Both the position numbers and the translations under genes were made by a program. Below are positions 1 through 8,911 of a stretch of DNA of 64,000 nt, piece after piece; the first letter of the stretch is position 1; the number at the start of each line of letters is the position of its first letter. Source of the stretch: Chitinophagaceae bacterium. Lineage in GTDB: Bacteria; Bacteroidota; Bacteroidia; Chitinophagales; Chitinophagaceae. Location of the stretch: the NCBI GenBank assembly GCA_016721725.1, contig JADKHN010000006.1, forward strand, positions 62,001 through 126,000, in the 5' to 3' direction. The notes beneath the pieces are model-generated. The model saw only the letters and a list, made by a program, of their open reading frames with translations. It was not told where the DNA came from and made no database searches.

Positions 1-1243
1 GGATGTCTCCCAGGTTGTCGGCATACAGCAATAATTCGTTGGTCCTGCCCGGCAGGAGGTCCAGGTTAAAACTTAAGGCACGGGTGGACAGTGATTTTTT
101 TTCCGCGAGGAGGGTGTTGTTGAAATAGAGCGAAACGACATCATTGTCTATTTCCCCGTCATCATATAATTCCACTTTTACCTTGCTGCTTTTCACTTCG
201 ATCGTTTTGATCTCTTTCAGGTTCCTTTTATCTGCGGGAGCCTGTTGGAGGGTTTCTTCCTTCTTTTCTCCATTTGCCTGGACATTGTTCAGTTTGCCCG
301 GGTTCTCGACCTGTTCCTTATAACGGATGACGGCCTTGGTGATGGCCTCAGCCAGTTCCTGCTGTCCGGCCTCACTGTTGAGGTAGCGTTCATCTTCCGG
401 GTTGTTGATGAAACCGGTTTCAATGAGGATGGCCGGCATATTGGTGGCCTGCAATACCCAAATGCCCTTCTGGCGCTGGTTAACGCCCAGGGCCTGCCTT
501 CCGGTCGATTCCACTTCTTCGTTGACCAGGGTGGCCAGACGGTCGCTTCTTTCCTGGAAGCGTTTCATGTAGATATTAGCCACATTCCTTCCTTCCGGCG
601 TATTGAAATCAAAATTGTTATAGGTTGAATCCGCACCTCCGCCCTGTTCGATCTCGAATTCCTCGCCACCGCTCATGATGGCCTTCAGTTTTTCACTGGT
701 CTTGTGTGCGGCGAAGATCCAGACACTGGTACCGCTGCGGGTCAGGGGGATCTTGAAATATTCATAGACCGGCTCTTCCACTTCATAGGGAGTGGAAATC
801 TTTTTCTTTTTTCTGCCCTTTCCCTTATAGGTCACTTTATAACGGGTCACCATGCGGGTGCCGATCTGCCTGCGGCCCTGTTTCAGCGGACCTGAATCGG
901 CATGGATGCAGATGAACAACTGGCCGCCGGCTTCATTGGCTTTCCGGGCTTTGACGGTCACTTCATCAAAAATATCGGTGGTCCGGGTGGGGATGGTCTT
1001 TACGTCGGGTAATTCTTTTTGTAATTGCGCCACGAGTTTCATCGAAATGGCCAGGGTGACGTCCTTCTCTTTTGAACGGAGTGAATTCTCATATTGACCT
1101 GTCGCACCCACATCGCTTCCGCCGTGCCCGGCATCAACGATGATCGTTTTCAATTTTTTAGGAGCCTGGGAAAGTGCGGGGTGAATATTTAACAAACAAA
1201 AAGCAGCAAACAAGAAAAATGCAGGCACTTTATTCCACGGCAT
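1..1243 (-). CDS. N-acetylmuramoyl-L-alanine amidase (Amidase_3), 3' end cut by window edge
   Basis: Zinc-dependent peptidoglycan amidase that cleaves between MurNAc and the stem peptide in the periplasm. The frame runs open from ATG at 1243 to the left edge (414 codons seen, no stop). Residues 1-26 form a signal peptide ending HPALSQ. The catalytic domain begins with IIVDAGHGGSDVG (zinc His near residue 40), followed by EKDVTL, the second His in FICIHADSG and the catalytic Glu region ILIETGFINNPEDER. After a linker (ENPGKLNNVQANGEKKE) comes a separate C-terminal beta-rich domain with VELYDDGEIDND and LLLYADNLG. The same domain occurs in the frameshifted secreted gene near 14.6 kb. The gene is divergent from lptD with overlapping promoter regions. 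The family assignment is firm; the role of the extra domain is unknown. Confidence 0.93.
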   Translation of the reverse strand, partial: MPWNKVPAFFLFAAFCLLNIHPALSQAPKKLKTIIVDAGHGGSDVGATGQYENSLRSKEKDVTLAISMKLVAQLQKELPDVKTIPTRTTDIFDEVTVKARKANEAGGQLFICIHADSGPLKQGRRQIGTRMVTRYKVTYKGKGRKKKKISTPYEVEEPVYEYFKIPLTRSGTSVWIFAAHKTSEKLKAIMSGGEEFEIEQGGGADSTYNNFDFNTPEGRNVANIYMKRFQERSDRLATLVNEEVESTGRQALGVNQRQKGIWVLQATNMPAILIETGFINNPEDERYLNSEAGQQELAEAITKAVIRYKEQVENPGKLNNVQANGEKKEETLQQAPADKRNLKEIKTIEVKSSKVKVELYDDGEIDNDVVSLYFNNTLLAEKKSLSTRALSFNLDLLPGRTNELLLYADNLGDI

Positions 1244-1308
1244 ATTGTCAGGTTTTTCGGGGGTTAGTAATTATGCAATAATTCACATTCTCGTTCTGTT
1301 ATTATGGC

Positions 1309-1316
1309 TATTTTTG
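1309..1316 (+). promoter_or_regulatory. Candidate -7 box (TATTTTTG) for lptD
   Basis: TATTTTTG fits TAnnTTTG and ends 12 bases before the ATG at 1329. This supports that start codon over the upstream TTG at 1245 and implies a very short leader. No clear TTTG -33 element is seen. Confidence 0.4.
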
Positions 1317-1328
1317 CCATTCTCGACT

Positions 1329-4049
1329 ATGAATCAACTGTACAAAGGTAAGGCAAAATACATATCGGTATTGACATTGGCATTACTGATCGCCTCTCTA
1401 ACGATGTACGGTAAGGCTATCCGTTCAGGGGATCATCATTTTCACAGTTTTTTAACTCCCGACACCGTTCCTAAAAAACCGGCGATGCCGCTGAACAATA
1501 ATCCGGAGGAACCCCTCTTGCAAAAAAATGTGACCCCAAAAAAATATGTACCCCGCACAACAGGAACGGATACCAGCATCATCAGCAAGAACGATACACT
1601 TGATTTCCGGATCTCCAAGGATACGCTGGATGCCCCGGTGTACTATCATGCCGATGATTCCATGGTGCTCGACATCCCCGGTAAGAGGATCATCCTTTAC
1701 GGAAAGGAGACCCGCGTGAAATATCTCAATAACGAACTCATCTCCCCGCATATCGATTTCGACCAGCGCACCAGCCTGGTGAGCGCGCACCTGATCAGGG
1801 ACAGTACAGGGGAAGTGATCGCATTCCCCACATTCACCCAGGATGATTTCAAGACCATCAGCGATTCCATCCGTTTCAATATGAAGAACGGTAAGGGGAT
1901 CACCAAGGGGACCTATACGCAACAAGGTGAACTGTTCGTTTACGGGCAAAAGATCAAGAAAGTGGACCCCGATGTTTTTTACGCGCTCAAAGGCCGGTTC
2001 ACCACCTGTAACCTGGATACGCCGCATTTCGCCTTTGTCAGCAAGAAGATCAAATTCGTCAACAAGAAGATCGCTTATACCGGGCCCGTGCATCCTGAGG
2101 TGGAAAATGTCCCCATCCCGGTCTACCTGCCTTTCGGGATCTATCCATTACGGCAGGGCCGTCACTCCGGTATCCTCGCGCCCACATTCACCGCCAATGA
2201 ACAACTCGGCCTCGCACTGGAAGGGCTCGGTTATTACAGGATACTCAGCCCGGTCTGGGATGCCGTACTCCGCGGTACCATCTATTCTTATGGCGGCTGG
2301 ACTGCGGCTATCAGTCCGCGTTATTATAAACGGTACCGCTACCAGGGAAGTTTCGGACTCGACATTCAGCATTTCAGGGATGTCGATAAATCAGGTTCCC
2401 GGTCCTTCAATATCCGCTGGTCCCATACCTCCGATTCCAAGGCCAGGCCCGGGGTAAGCTTCAATGCCAATGTGAACGCGGGAAGCAGCAAGTTCAATTC
2501 ATCCGTTCCCAACAGCCCCCAGCGTAATTTCCAGAACCAGATGAATTCCTCCATCACCTATGCCAAGGTTTGGAAGGACAAGCCCTTCAACCTCAGCATC
2601 AGCGCCAACCATAACCAGAACACCGAAAGCAAGCTCATCAACATCAACCTCCCGGATATCGCCTTCAATGTGAACACCCTGTATCCTTTCCGCAAAAAGG
2701 AGATGATGGGGGAGACCAAATGGTATGAGAACATCGGTATCGCCCTCAACACCAATATCAAAAGCCTGTCATCGTTTTATGATACCTCTGGCGCATTCTT
2801 CAAACAGCTGGTGGACAAATTTCAGTGGGGGGCCAGCCATTCTGTTCCCATCACCTTATCCCTGCCCCAGGTCGGGCCCATCCAGTTCGCGCCATCCGTT
2901 TCTTACCAGGAACACTGGTACCAGCAGAAATTCAGAAGGAGCTGGAACCCGACGGATAAGAAAGTGGACACTGCCATCAACAAAGGATTCTTTACGGCCC
3001 GTGAAATGCAATTCGGACTGAGTGCCGCCACCCGGATATTCGGGATGTTCACGTTCGGTAAAAAAGGCAGGTTGCAGGCCCTGCGCCACGAGATCAGGCC
3101 CAGCGTCTCCGCCAGTTATAAGCCTGATATGAACAAGCAGTTCTGGTATACCTCGCAGGTGGATACCATTGGCAACAAGGCCCGTTTCAATATTTACGAA
3201 GGCAGCATATTCGGTGGTTTCTCAGAAGGCCGTTTCGGCGGTTTGAACTTCGGGATCGACAATAACATCCAGATCAAGGTAAGGAACAGAAAAGATACGG
3301 GTGCAGCCGCCATACGCAAGGTCACCTTGCTCGACGGGCTCAGCATCAACGGCAGTTATAATTTTCTCGCCGATTCATTCCAATTGAGCAATTTCACCGT
3401 GGCGGCGCGTACCAATCTCTTCGACAAGATCAACATAACCGCCAGCGGATCATTGGATCCTTATCTCACCGACGACCGGGGTGAGCGGATCAATAAACTG
3501 GTTTGGAGCAAGAGACCGATCTCCCTCGGCAAACTGACCAGCGGCAGCATTTCGGTACAAAGCCAGTTCAGGGGCGGTGATAAAACGGAGAAACAACCGG
3601 TCAATCCCACACAACAGGTGAACCCGGTTTCCGGAATGCCGTTGGATGAATACCAGCAGGAAGCCGCTTACATGAGTAACAATCCCGGAGAATTCGCCAA
3701 CTTCAACATACCCTGGAGCATCAGTTTCAGCTATTCCCTTAATTTTTACCGTCAGCGGAAAGCCGATTACAGCGGATTTGAAACCAACCTGAGCCAGAAC
3801 GTGAATTGGAACGGGTCGCTTAACCTCACCCCTAAATGGCAGATCGGGATGAACGGGTATTATAATATCACCGAGAAACAACTGGGTTCCCTGAGCATGT
3901 ACATCACCCGTGAAATGCATTGCTGGCAAATGGCGATCAATATCTCCCCGGTCGGCAGATACCGGTTCTTTAATATCAGCATCAGTCCCAAATCGGGCAT
4001 TCTCCGCGACCTGAAGATCAACCGTACCCGGTACTTCTATGATCTTTGA
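1329..4049 (+). CDS. lptD: LPS-assembly outer membrane protein LptD (Bacteroidetes type)
   Basis: Outer membrane translocon that inserts lipopolysaccharide into the outer leaflet. From ATG 1329 the product has 906 residues; an in-frame TTG at 1245 would add 28, but a promoter-like box lies between them. A hydrophobic N-terminus (ISVLTLALLIASLTMYG) is followed by a low-complexity segment, then an OstA/LptA-like beta-jellyroll (about residues 100-220, with IILYGKETRVKYLNNELIS and IRFNMKNGKGITKGTY). The motif VENVPIPVYLPFGIYPL next to GRHSGILAPTF is typical of LptD. The remainder is a large beta-barrel rich in alternating aromatic residues and ends in an aromatic-containing strand (RTRYFYDL). 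Its last 13 bases overlap the convergent plsC. Family known; substrate specifics inferred. Confidence 0.9.
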   Translation: MNQLYKGKAKYISVLTLALLIASLTMYGKAIRSGDHHFHSFLTPDTVPKKPAMPLNNNPEEPLLQKNVTPKKYVPRTTGTDTSIISKNDTLDFRISKDTLDAPVYYHADDSMVLDIPGKRIILYGKETRVKYLNNELISPHIDFDQRTSLVSAHLIRDSTGEVIAFPTFTQDDFKTISDSIRFNMKNGKGITKGTYTQQGELFVYGQKIKKVDPDVFYALKGRFTTCNLDTPHFAFVSKKIKFVNKKIAYTGPVHPEVENVPIPVYLPFGIYPLRQGRHSGILAPTFTANEQLGLALEGLGYYRILSPVWDAVLRGTIYSYGGWTAAISPRYYKRYRYQGSFGLDIQHFRDVDKSGSRSFNIRWSHTSDSKARPGVSFNANVNAGSSKFNSSVPNSPQRNFQNQMNSSITYAKVWKDKPFNLSISANHNQNTESKLININLPDIAFNVNTLYPFRKKEMMGETKWYENIGIALNTNIKSLSSFYDTSGAFFKQLVDKFQWGASHSVPITLSLPQVGPIQFAPSVSYQEHWYQQKFRRSWNPTDKKVDTAINKGFFTAREMQFGLSAATRIFGMFTFGKKGRLQALRHEIRPSVSASYKPDMNKQFWYTSQVDTIGNKARFNIYEGSIFGGFSEGRFGGLNFGIDNNIQIKVRNRKDTGAAAIRKVTLLDGLSINGSYNFLADSFQLSNFTVAARTNLFDKINITASGSLDPYLTDDRGERINKLVWSKRPISLGKLTSGSISVQSQFRGGDKTEKQPVNPTQQVNPVSGMPLDEYQQEAAYMSNNPGEFANFNIPWSISFSYSLNFYRQRKADYSGFETNLSQNVNWNGSLNLTPKWQIGMNGYYNITEKQLGSLSMYITREMHCWQMAINISPVGRYRFFNISISPKSGILRDLKINRTRYFYDL
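1343..1350 (-). promoter_or_regulatory. Candidate -7 box (TACCTTTG) for the amidase gene
   Basis: The complement of 1343-1350 reads TACCTTTG, matching the Bacteroidetes TAnnTTTG element. It would place transcription start near 1335, giving a leader of about 90 bases before the amidase ATG at 1243. It lies inside the first codons of lptD if that gene starts at 1329, so the two divergent promoters overlap. Confidence 0.4.
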
Positions 4050-4798
4050 TCGTGATCGGCTCCGACCTGTGATACGTAGAAATCCCTCATCAGCACGAAT
4101 ACTTTGTCCTTAAGGTCGGTTACTGAAATACCGGTTGATGGCACCGGCGGAAGGAAGTGCATCTTCAATTTGACCGGAAGCAGGTAAAAGGACCGGTTGA
4201 TGGGCATGGCCTTTTTGGTTCCGGTGATCACACAGGGAATGATCGGATTGCCCGTGGCTACAGCCAGTTTGAATGCGCCATCATAGAATTCCTTCAGGGG
4301 CTCGGTTGTCCGGTTGCGGGTGCCTTCGGGATAGATGCACATGTGCATGCCGCCCGCCAATACTTTTTTCATGGCCTCGAAACTCCGGCTTCGGCTTTTT
4401 TCACTCCTTCTGTCCACCAACACGGAACCTTTGCTATAGAACCATCCGAACAGGGGGAATTTCGCAAAAGAGGCTTTGGCGATCGTTTTGTTGGCCCCGG
4501 GAACAAAAGGGGCTGAAAGCGGGACATCCAGGAAAGCGTTATGGTTGAAGAGGACAATATAGGGCTGGCCTTTTGCGAATTGGTTTTTTCCATAGACACG
4601 GACCGGGCAACCGATCAGGGGCAACCAGATGCGCATCCAGATCCGGGACACGATGATGAAATAGTGCTGACCTCCCGGGTCGGGCAAAAGGTAAGCGATC
4701 ATCGACGGAATGAAAATGATCAGGAATGTGATGATGAAACTGACCAATCCCCAAAAGGCCCAGATCCTTGCGAAAACGTTGAGGAATATTTTTTTCAT
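4037..4798 (-). CDS. plsC: 1-acyl-sn-glycerol-3-phosphate acyltransferase (PlsC family)
   Basis: Acyltransferase that adds the second fatty acid to lysophosphatidic acid in phospholipid synthesis, at the inner membrane. In 253 residues it has a hydrophobic N-terminal anchor (about residues 12-37), the catalytic HX4D motif (H86 to D91 in FNHNAFLD) and the substrate-binding YPEGTR at 156-161. Length is normal for the family. The 3' end overlaps lptD tail-to-tail, and the start lies 2 bases from the ung stop on the same strand, so ung and plsC are probably co-transcribed. Paralogues of this family can acylate other lipids, for example ornithine lipids, so the exact acceptor is not certain. Confidence 0.9.
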   Translation of the reverse strand: MKKIFLNVFARIWAFWGLVSFIITFLIIFIPSMIAYLLPDPGGQHYFIIVSRIWMRIWLPLIGCPVRVYGKNQFAKGQPYIVLFNHNAFLDVPLSAPFVPGANKTIAKASFAKFPLFGWFYSKGSVLVDRRSEKSRSRSFEAMKKVLAGGMHMCIYPEGTRNRTTEPLKEFYDGAFKLAVATGNPIIPCVITGTKKAMPINRSFYLLPVKLKMHFLPPVPSTGISVTDLKDKVFVLMRDFYVSQVGADHDQRS

Positions 4799-4800
4799 GG

Positions 4801-5487
4801 TCAGGGGGTTAGTAATTTCCAGTCGATCGGCGCCAGGCCCTGGCCGACCAACTTTTCATTGGTTTTGGAAAAATGACGGCAGCCGAAGAAGCCTTTATCG
4901 GCGCTGAAAGGAGAGGGGTGAGCCGCTTTGAGTACATGATGCTTCGTTTCATCGATCAGGACCTGTTTTTCCTGTGCGAATTTTCCCCATAACAGGAAAA
5001 TGATCCCGGCTTTCTCATCCGAGATCTTTTTGATGACCGCATCAGTGAATTCTGCCCACCCGATCTTCGCATGACTGAAAGGTTCATTGGCCCTGACCGT
5101 CAATGCCGCATTCAGCAGCAGGACTCCCTGTTCGGCCCATTTGGTGAGGTTGCCATATTCACGGGGCATGGCCACACCCAGGTCGGATTGGATCTCCTTG
5201 AAAATATTTTGCAGTGAAGGCGGGGGATTGATCCCATTGGGCACGGAGAAACTGAGGCCATGTGCCTGGCCGTTACCATGATAGGGATCCTGCCCGATGA
5301 TCACCACTTTCAGTTTGATGAACGGGGTCTGGTTGAAGGCATTGAAGATCAGGGGGCCGGGAGGGAAGATGGTTTTGCCGGCTGCCTTTTCAGTCTTCAG
5401 GAACATGACCACCTGTTTAAAATACGGTTTGTCAAATTCCTCTTTCAGGACCGCTTTCCAGGAAGGCTCCATTTTTACTTCCATCAT
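4801..5487 (-). CDS. ung: Uracil-DNA glycosylase, family 1
   Basis: Removes uracil from DNA to start base excision repair. The water-activating motif GQDPYHG is at residues 65-71, the uracil-binding LLLNAALTVR follows, and the DNA-intercalation motif HPSPFSA lies near the C-terminus. At 228 residues it has family-typical length. Three in-frame ATGs (5487, 5484, 5472) are possible starts and the sequence does not decide between them; family members usually begin close to the WKAVL segment, so any of the three gives a full enzyme. It precedes plsC with a 2-base gap. Confidence 0.95.
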   Translation of the reverse strand: MMEVKMEPSWKAVLKEEFDKPYFKQVVMFLKTEKAAGKTIFPPGPLIFNAFNQTPFIKLKVVIIGQDPYHGNGQAHGLSFSVPNGINPPPSLQNIFKEIQSDLGVAMPREYGNLTKWAEQGVLLLNAALTVRANEPFSHAKIGWAEFTDAVIKKISDEKAGIIFLLWGKFAQEKQVLIDETKHHVLKAAHPSPFSADKGFFGCRHFSKTNEKLVGQGLAPIDWKLLTP

Positions 5488-5508
5488 CCGATTTTTTATA
5501 AAAATACA

Positions 5509-5534
5509 AAAGCCCCGATAAATGACGGGGCTTT
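5509..5534. terminator. Hairpin upstream of ung
   Basis: AAAGCCCCG and CGGGGCTTT (5509-5517, 5526-5534) form a perfect 9-bp stem with an 8-base loop. There is no long T run on either side. It separates the ung start from the tRNA region and may end transcription coming from the tRNA on the minus strand. Confidence 0.45.
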
Positions 5535-5540
5535 CATTTG

Positions 5541-5634
5541 TGATCCGGATTGGATTCCCTGCCTGACTGCGTCAAGCAGGCAGGGAACCAATGACCCACC
5601 CGATTTCTGATCGGGAGGGTCTATCCAACTGAGC
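5541..5634 (-). pseudogene. Broken copy of tRNA-Arg(TCT) interrupted by palindromic inserts
   Basis: Bases 5541-5557, 5585-5597 and 5621-5634 are identical to parts of the intact tRNA-Arg at 5664-5737. A 27-base palindrome (CCTGCCTG...CAGGCAGG, 5558-5584) splits the T loop. A 23-base segment with inverted CCCGAT/ATCGGG arms (5598-5620) replaces the anticodon arm. The 5' acceptor strand is missing, so no functional tRNA can form. It looks like a tandem duplicate that decayed after small palindromic insertions. Confidence 0.75.
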
Positions 5635-5663
5635 GTATCAGTTTAATTATAATTCTACTCTTG

Positions 5664-5737
<74 letters not shown>

Positions 5738-5960
5738 AATCGGCTGCAAATATACTTACTTTAAATTTTTTTCATTTGTATATGGATAAATAGGTATGTT
5801 TGCAATCTTCAATCGTTCGAATTATGATTTTCTGATCCCGCTTAAAGTCAGCGCCCGCGCCAATCGCCGGCGGATGAGCCCCTGGTTCCTGCTTTAAGTT
5901 CCTTACTGAAATGCAATGCCGCACTGCGGCTGATTATCCATACCAATTAATTTTAGATTC

Positions 5961-7373
5961 ATGTCTGCAATCAAACAGCAAACAGCTTTTTATCATTTTT
6001 TTCATTTGCTAAAACAAGCCATCCGGGGTGATGTAAAGGATTTCACCACGGGAAGTATCGACCGGGCTATTTTTTTACTGGCCGTTCCCATGGTACTGGA
6101 AATGGTGCTCGAATCCACTTTTGCCCTGGTCGATATCTATTTTGTGAACAAGGTCAGTCCGGCGGCAACTGCCGTGGTCGGACTGACGGAATCCTGCCTG
6201 ACCATCATCTATTCCCTGGCCTGGGGCCTGGCCATGGGCGCCACGGCGCTGATCGCAAGGAGGGCGGGAGAGAAGGATTTTAAGAGGGCCTCGGCCGTAG
6301 CCGCCCAATCCATACTAATGGCAACTGCTTTTTCAGTCCTCATTAGTATAGCGGGGATATTCTTTCCCAAAGAGATTTTGACGTTCATGGGCGCCGAGAA
6401 GGCAGTAGTTGACGAACATTACCGGTTCACCCAGTTGATGATGGGCAGTAACCTGGTGATCATGTTGCTCTTTGTCAATAATGGGATCTTCCGGGGAGCC
6501 GGTGATGCGTCCATCGCCATGAGGGCGCTCTTGCTCGCGAACCTGATCAATATCATCCTCGATCCGTTGCTGATCATGGGTATCGGTCCGTTTCCCAAAT
6601 TGGGATTGATGGGTGCAGCTGTGGCCACGACCCTGGGCAGGGGCATTGGAGTCGTTTACCAGTTGTATCATCTGTTCCGGGGGAATGACCTGATCCGCAT
6701 CAAATGGGAGGGATTACGAATACAGACCCGGCTCATGTTGAAGATATTGACCACATCGTCGGGGGGGATGTTGCAATTCCTGATCGGAAGTTGCAGCTGG
6801 ATATTCCTGGCCCGGATCATCGCTGAATCCGGGGTGGAAGCCACTTCGGGATATTTCACGGCCATCCGGATCTGCATATTCACCATTCTTCCAGCCTGGG
6901 GTATCGCCAATGCAGCGGCAACGCTCACCGGTCAGAACCTGGGCGCAAGGCAACCCGACCGGGCTGAAAAGTCGGTTTGGAGAAGCGCTTTCCTGGCCCT
7001 TTGCTTTTTTACCATCGTGGCCCTGGTCTTTTTCTTTTTCGGAGAGACGCTGATGCGCTTTTTCACGGATAATGAAAAGGCCATTGAACAGGGCACTTTA
7101 TGCCTGCACATCCTCGCCGTTGGGTATGTTTTTTTCGCTTATGGGATGGTCCTCACCCAGGCGTTTAACGGAGCTGGCGACACCCGAACCCCGACCCTGA
7201 TCAACCTGTTTATATTCTGGCTGATACAGATCCCGCTGGCCTATTATCTGGCCACTTATCTCAACTGGGGCACAAAGGGTGTTTATATCGCCATTGGCGT
7301 ATCGGAATCGCTGCTGGCCTTGGTTTCGATCTGGATCTTTAAAAAAGGGCATTGGAAACGGGTGGAAGTGTAA
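5961..7373 (+). CDS. MATE family multidrug/Na+ efflux transporter
   Basis: Inner membrane antiporter of 470 residues with about twelve membrane segments, arranged as two pseudo-symmetric halves. Family features include the opening segment FLLAVPMVLEMVLESTFALVDIYFV and, in the second half, GIANAAATLTGQNLGARQPDRAE, which mirrors the first-half ALIARRAGEKDF. It stands alone after about 220 bases of non-coding DNA and before ompA on the same strand. The substrate cannot be read from sequence. The start ATG is the only good one before the first helix. Confidence 0.9.
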   Translation: MSAIKQQTAFYHFFHLLKQAIRGDVKDFTTGSIDRAIFLLAVPMVLEMVLESTFALVDIYFVNKVSPAATAVVGLTESCLTIIYSLAWGLAMGATALIARRAGEKDFKRASAVAAQSILMATAFSVLISIAGIFFPKEILTFMGAEKAVVDEHYRFTQLMMGSNLVIMLLFVNNGIFRGAGDASIAMRALLLANLINIILDPLLIMGIGPFPKLGLMGAAVATTLGRGIGVVYQLYHLFRGNDLIRIKWEGLRIQTRLMLKILTTSSGGMLQFLIGSCSWIFLARIIAESGVEATSGYFTAIRICIFTILPAWGIANAAATLTGQNLGARQPDRAEKSVWRSAFLALCFFTIVALVFFFFGETLMRFFTDNEKAIEQGTLCLHILAVGYVFFAYGMVLTQAFNGAGDTRTPTLINLFIFWLIQIPLAYYLATYLNWGTKGVYIAIGVSESLLALVSIWIFKKGHWKRVEV

Positions 7374-7414
7374 TTTCCCCTAATTTTGAAAAAGGAATAA
7401 ATTTAGTGGCAAAT

Positions 7415-7446
7415 TTTGCCTTTCCATAAATTTAACATTATATTTG
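7415..7446 (+). promoter_or_regulatory. Complete Bacteroidetes promoter for the OmpA-family gene
   Basis: TTTG at 7415-7418 (-33 element) is followed 20 bases later by TATATTTG at 7439-7446 (TAnnTTTG -7 element). This is the best match to the consensus in the window. It implies a start near 7453 and an AT-rich leader of about 33 bases before the ATG at 7487, fitting a highly expressed outer membrane protein. Confidence 0.7.
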
Positions 7447-7486
7447 CATCATACTGAACGTTAAAATTTTAATCAAATTAAAGTTT

Positions 7487-8836
7487 ATGAAACAAAAACT
7501 AACGCTGGTTCTGGCAATAATGCTTCTGGCCACGAGCGCTTTTTCGCAAAAAAAGAAAAATAAAATGAGTTCCGACGGTAAGAAAGGTACACTGGTCGGT
7601 GTTCATTTTAATACGGCCGATTTTAATGCACCAACGGGAATTAAAAGCCCAAAGAGTGGTGATGTGTATTTGAGGATCACCGAAATGAGCAAGGGTTTCT
7701 CTCTGTCCTATTGGAAAGGGATCACGAATAAACTGGATTTCTCTGCCAAGGCAAACATGATGTTCCATGATTATTCTGCCATTTACAAAGGTGTTCCCGG
7801 CAAGAATGAGATCGGAATCGAACTGGAGCCTTCTGTAAACCTTCGTCCATTCCGCGATGATGCCCTCATCAATCCCTTCCTGACCGTAGGTCTTGGTGGT
7901 GGATTATACAACAAGGACTTTGGCGCCTACCTGCCTGCAGGCGGTGGTGTTCAGGTCAATTTCAACAGTACTTCTTATTTAGTGGTTCAGGCTCAATACA
8001 AATGGACCCTGACCAAGAAAGTATTAGGTGACAACCTTTTCTATTCTTTAGGTTTCCTGCATAACATACACGAGAAAGTAGTTCCTCCTCCTCCTCCGCC
8101 ACCACCACCACCACCCGTTGTGAAAGACAGGGATGGCGACGGCGTTCTGGATGATGATGACGCTTGCCCGGATGTTCCAGGTCTCGCATCTTTGAAAGGT
8201 TGCCCGGATAAGGATGGCGACGGAATCGCTGACAAAGACGACAAATGTCCTGATGTTCCAGGTCTGGCCCGTTACCAGGGTTGCCCGATCCCGGATACGG
8301 ATAAGGACGGTATCAATGACGAGCAGGATAAATGTCCTACCGTTCCAGGTGTAGCCCGTTACCAGGGTTGCCCGATCCCGGATACCGATAAGGATGGTGT
8401 GAACGATGAAGAAGATAAATGTATCAACGAAGCAGGTCCTGCTTCAAACTTCGGTTGCCCGGTTGTTCCTGACGAGATCGTTAAGAAGATCGAAGCCGCG
8501 TTCAAGAACGTGTTCTTCTCTACCGGTAGCGCTAAATTGCTGGCCAAATCATACAAGCCATTGAATGAAGTAGCCAAGATCATGAGCGACAATCCTACCT
8601 ATTTCGCCAATATCGACGGTCATACCGATAACACCGGTAAACCCGATAAGAACCAGATCCTTTCCGAGAACAGGGCTGCTTCTGTTAAAGCTTACCTCGT
8701 AAGCAAAGGTGTTGGTGAAGATCGCCTCACTGCAACCGGTTATGGTCAGGACAAGCCAGTAGCTGAGAATACCACAGCGAAAGGCCGCGCCCTGAACAGG
8801 AGGGTTGAAATGAGTGTAAGGACGTATAGCAAGTAA
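7487..8836 (+). CDS. OmpA family protein with thrombospondin type 3 repeats
   Basis: Outer membrane protein that anchors the envelope to peptidoglycan. In 449 residues it has a signal peptide (1-21, ending SAFSQ) and an N-terminal beta-barrel-like domain to about residue 197. A hinge of eleven consecutive prolines follows. Then come four calcium-binding thrombospondin type 3 units, such as DRDGDGVLDDDDACPDVPG. The C-terminal OmpA domain (about 330-449) has FFSTGSAKL, the peptidoglycan-binding IDGHTDNTGK and NRRVEMSV. It has its own consensus promoter and a strong terminator, so it is monocistronic. Calcium binding is inferred from the repeats. Confidence 0.92.
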   Translation: MKQKLTLVLAIMLLATSAFSQKKKNKMSSDGKKGTLVGVHFNTADFNAPTGIKSPKSGDVYLRITEMSKGFSLSYWKGITNKLDFSAKANMMFHDYSAIYKGVPGKNEIGIELEPSVNLRPFRDDALINPFLTVGLGGGLYNKDFGAYLPAGGGVQVNFNSTSYLVVQAQYKWTLTKKVLGDNLFYSLGFLHNIHEKVVPPPPPPPPPPPVVKDRDGDGVLDDDDACPDVPGLASLKGCPDKDGDGIADKDDKCPDVPGLARYQGCPIPDTDKDGINDEQDKCPTVPGVARYQGCPIPDTDKDGVNDEEDKCINEAGPASNFGCPVVPDEIVKKIEAAFKNVFFSTGSAKLLAKSYKPLNEVAKIMSDNPTYFANIDGHTDNTGKPDKNQILSENRAASVKAYLVSKGVGEDRLTATGYGQDKPVAENTTAKGRALNRRVEMSVRTYSK

Positions 8837-8860
8837 TAAACTTCTATTTGATATAAAAAG

Positions 8861-8888
8861 ACCTCCGGATTTTCCGGAGGTTTTTTTT
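8861..8888 (+). terminator. Intrinsic terminator after the OmpA-family gene
   Basis: ACCTCCGGA and TCCGGAGGT (8861-8869, 8873-8881) form a 9-bp stem with a 3-base loop, followed by a run of eight Ts. It lies 25 bases after the stop codon. Confidence 0.85.
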
Positions 8889-8911
8889 CTATAAAAAATG
8901 CTGAAAAAATA

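Noticed and set aside
1452..2093. Open frame of 213 codons opposite lptD
   Set aside because: Antisense shadow inside a convincing LptD reading frame, with no start context or promoter.
8086..8118. CCT/CCA repeat run as a microsatellite or CRISPR-like array
   Set aside because: It simply encodes the eleven-proline hinge of the OmpA-family protein; no spacer structure and no cas genes anywhere in the window.
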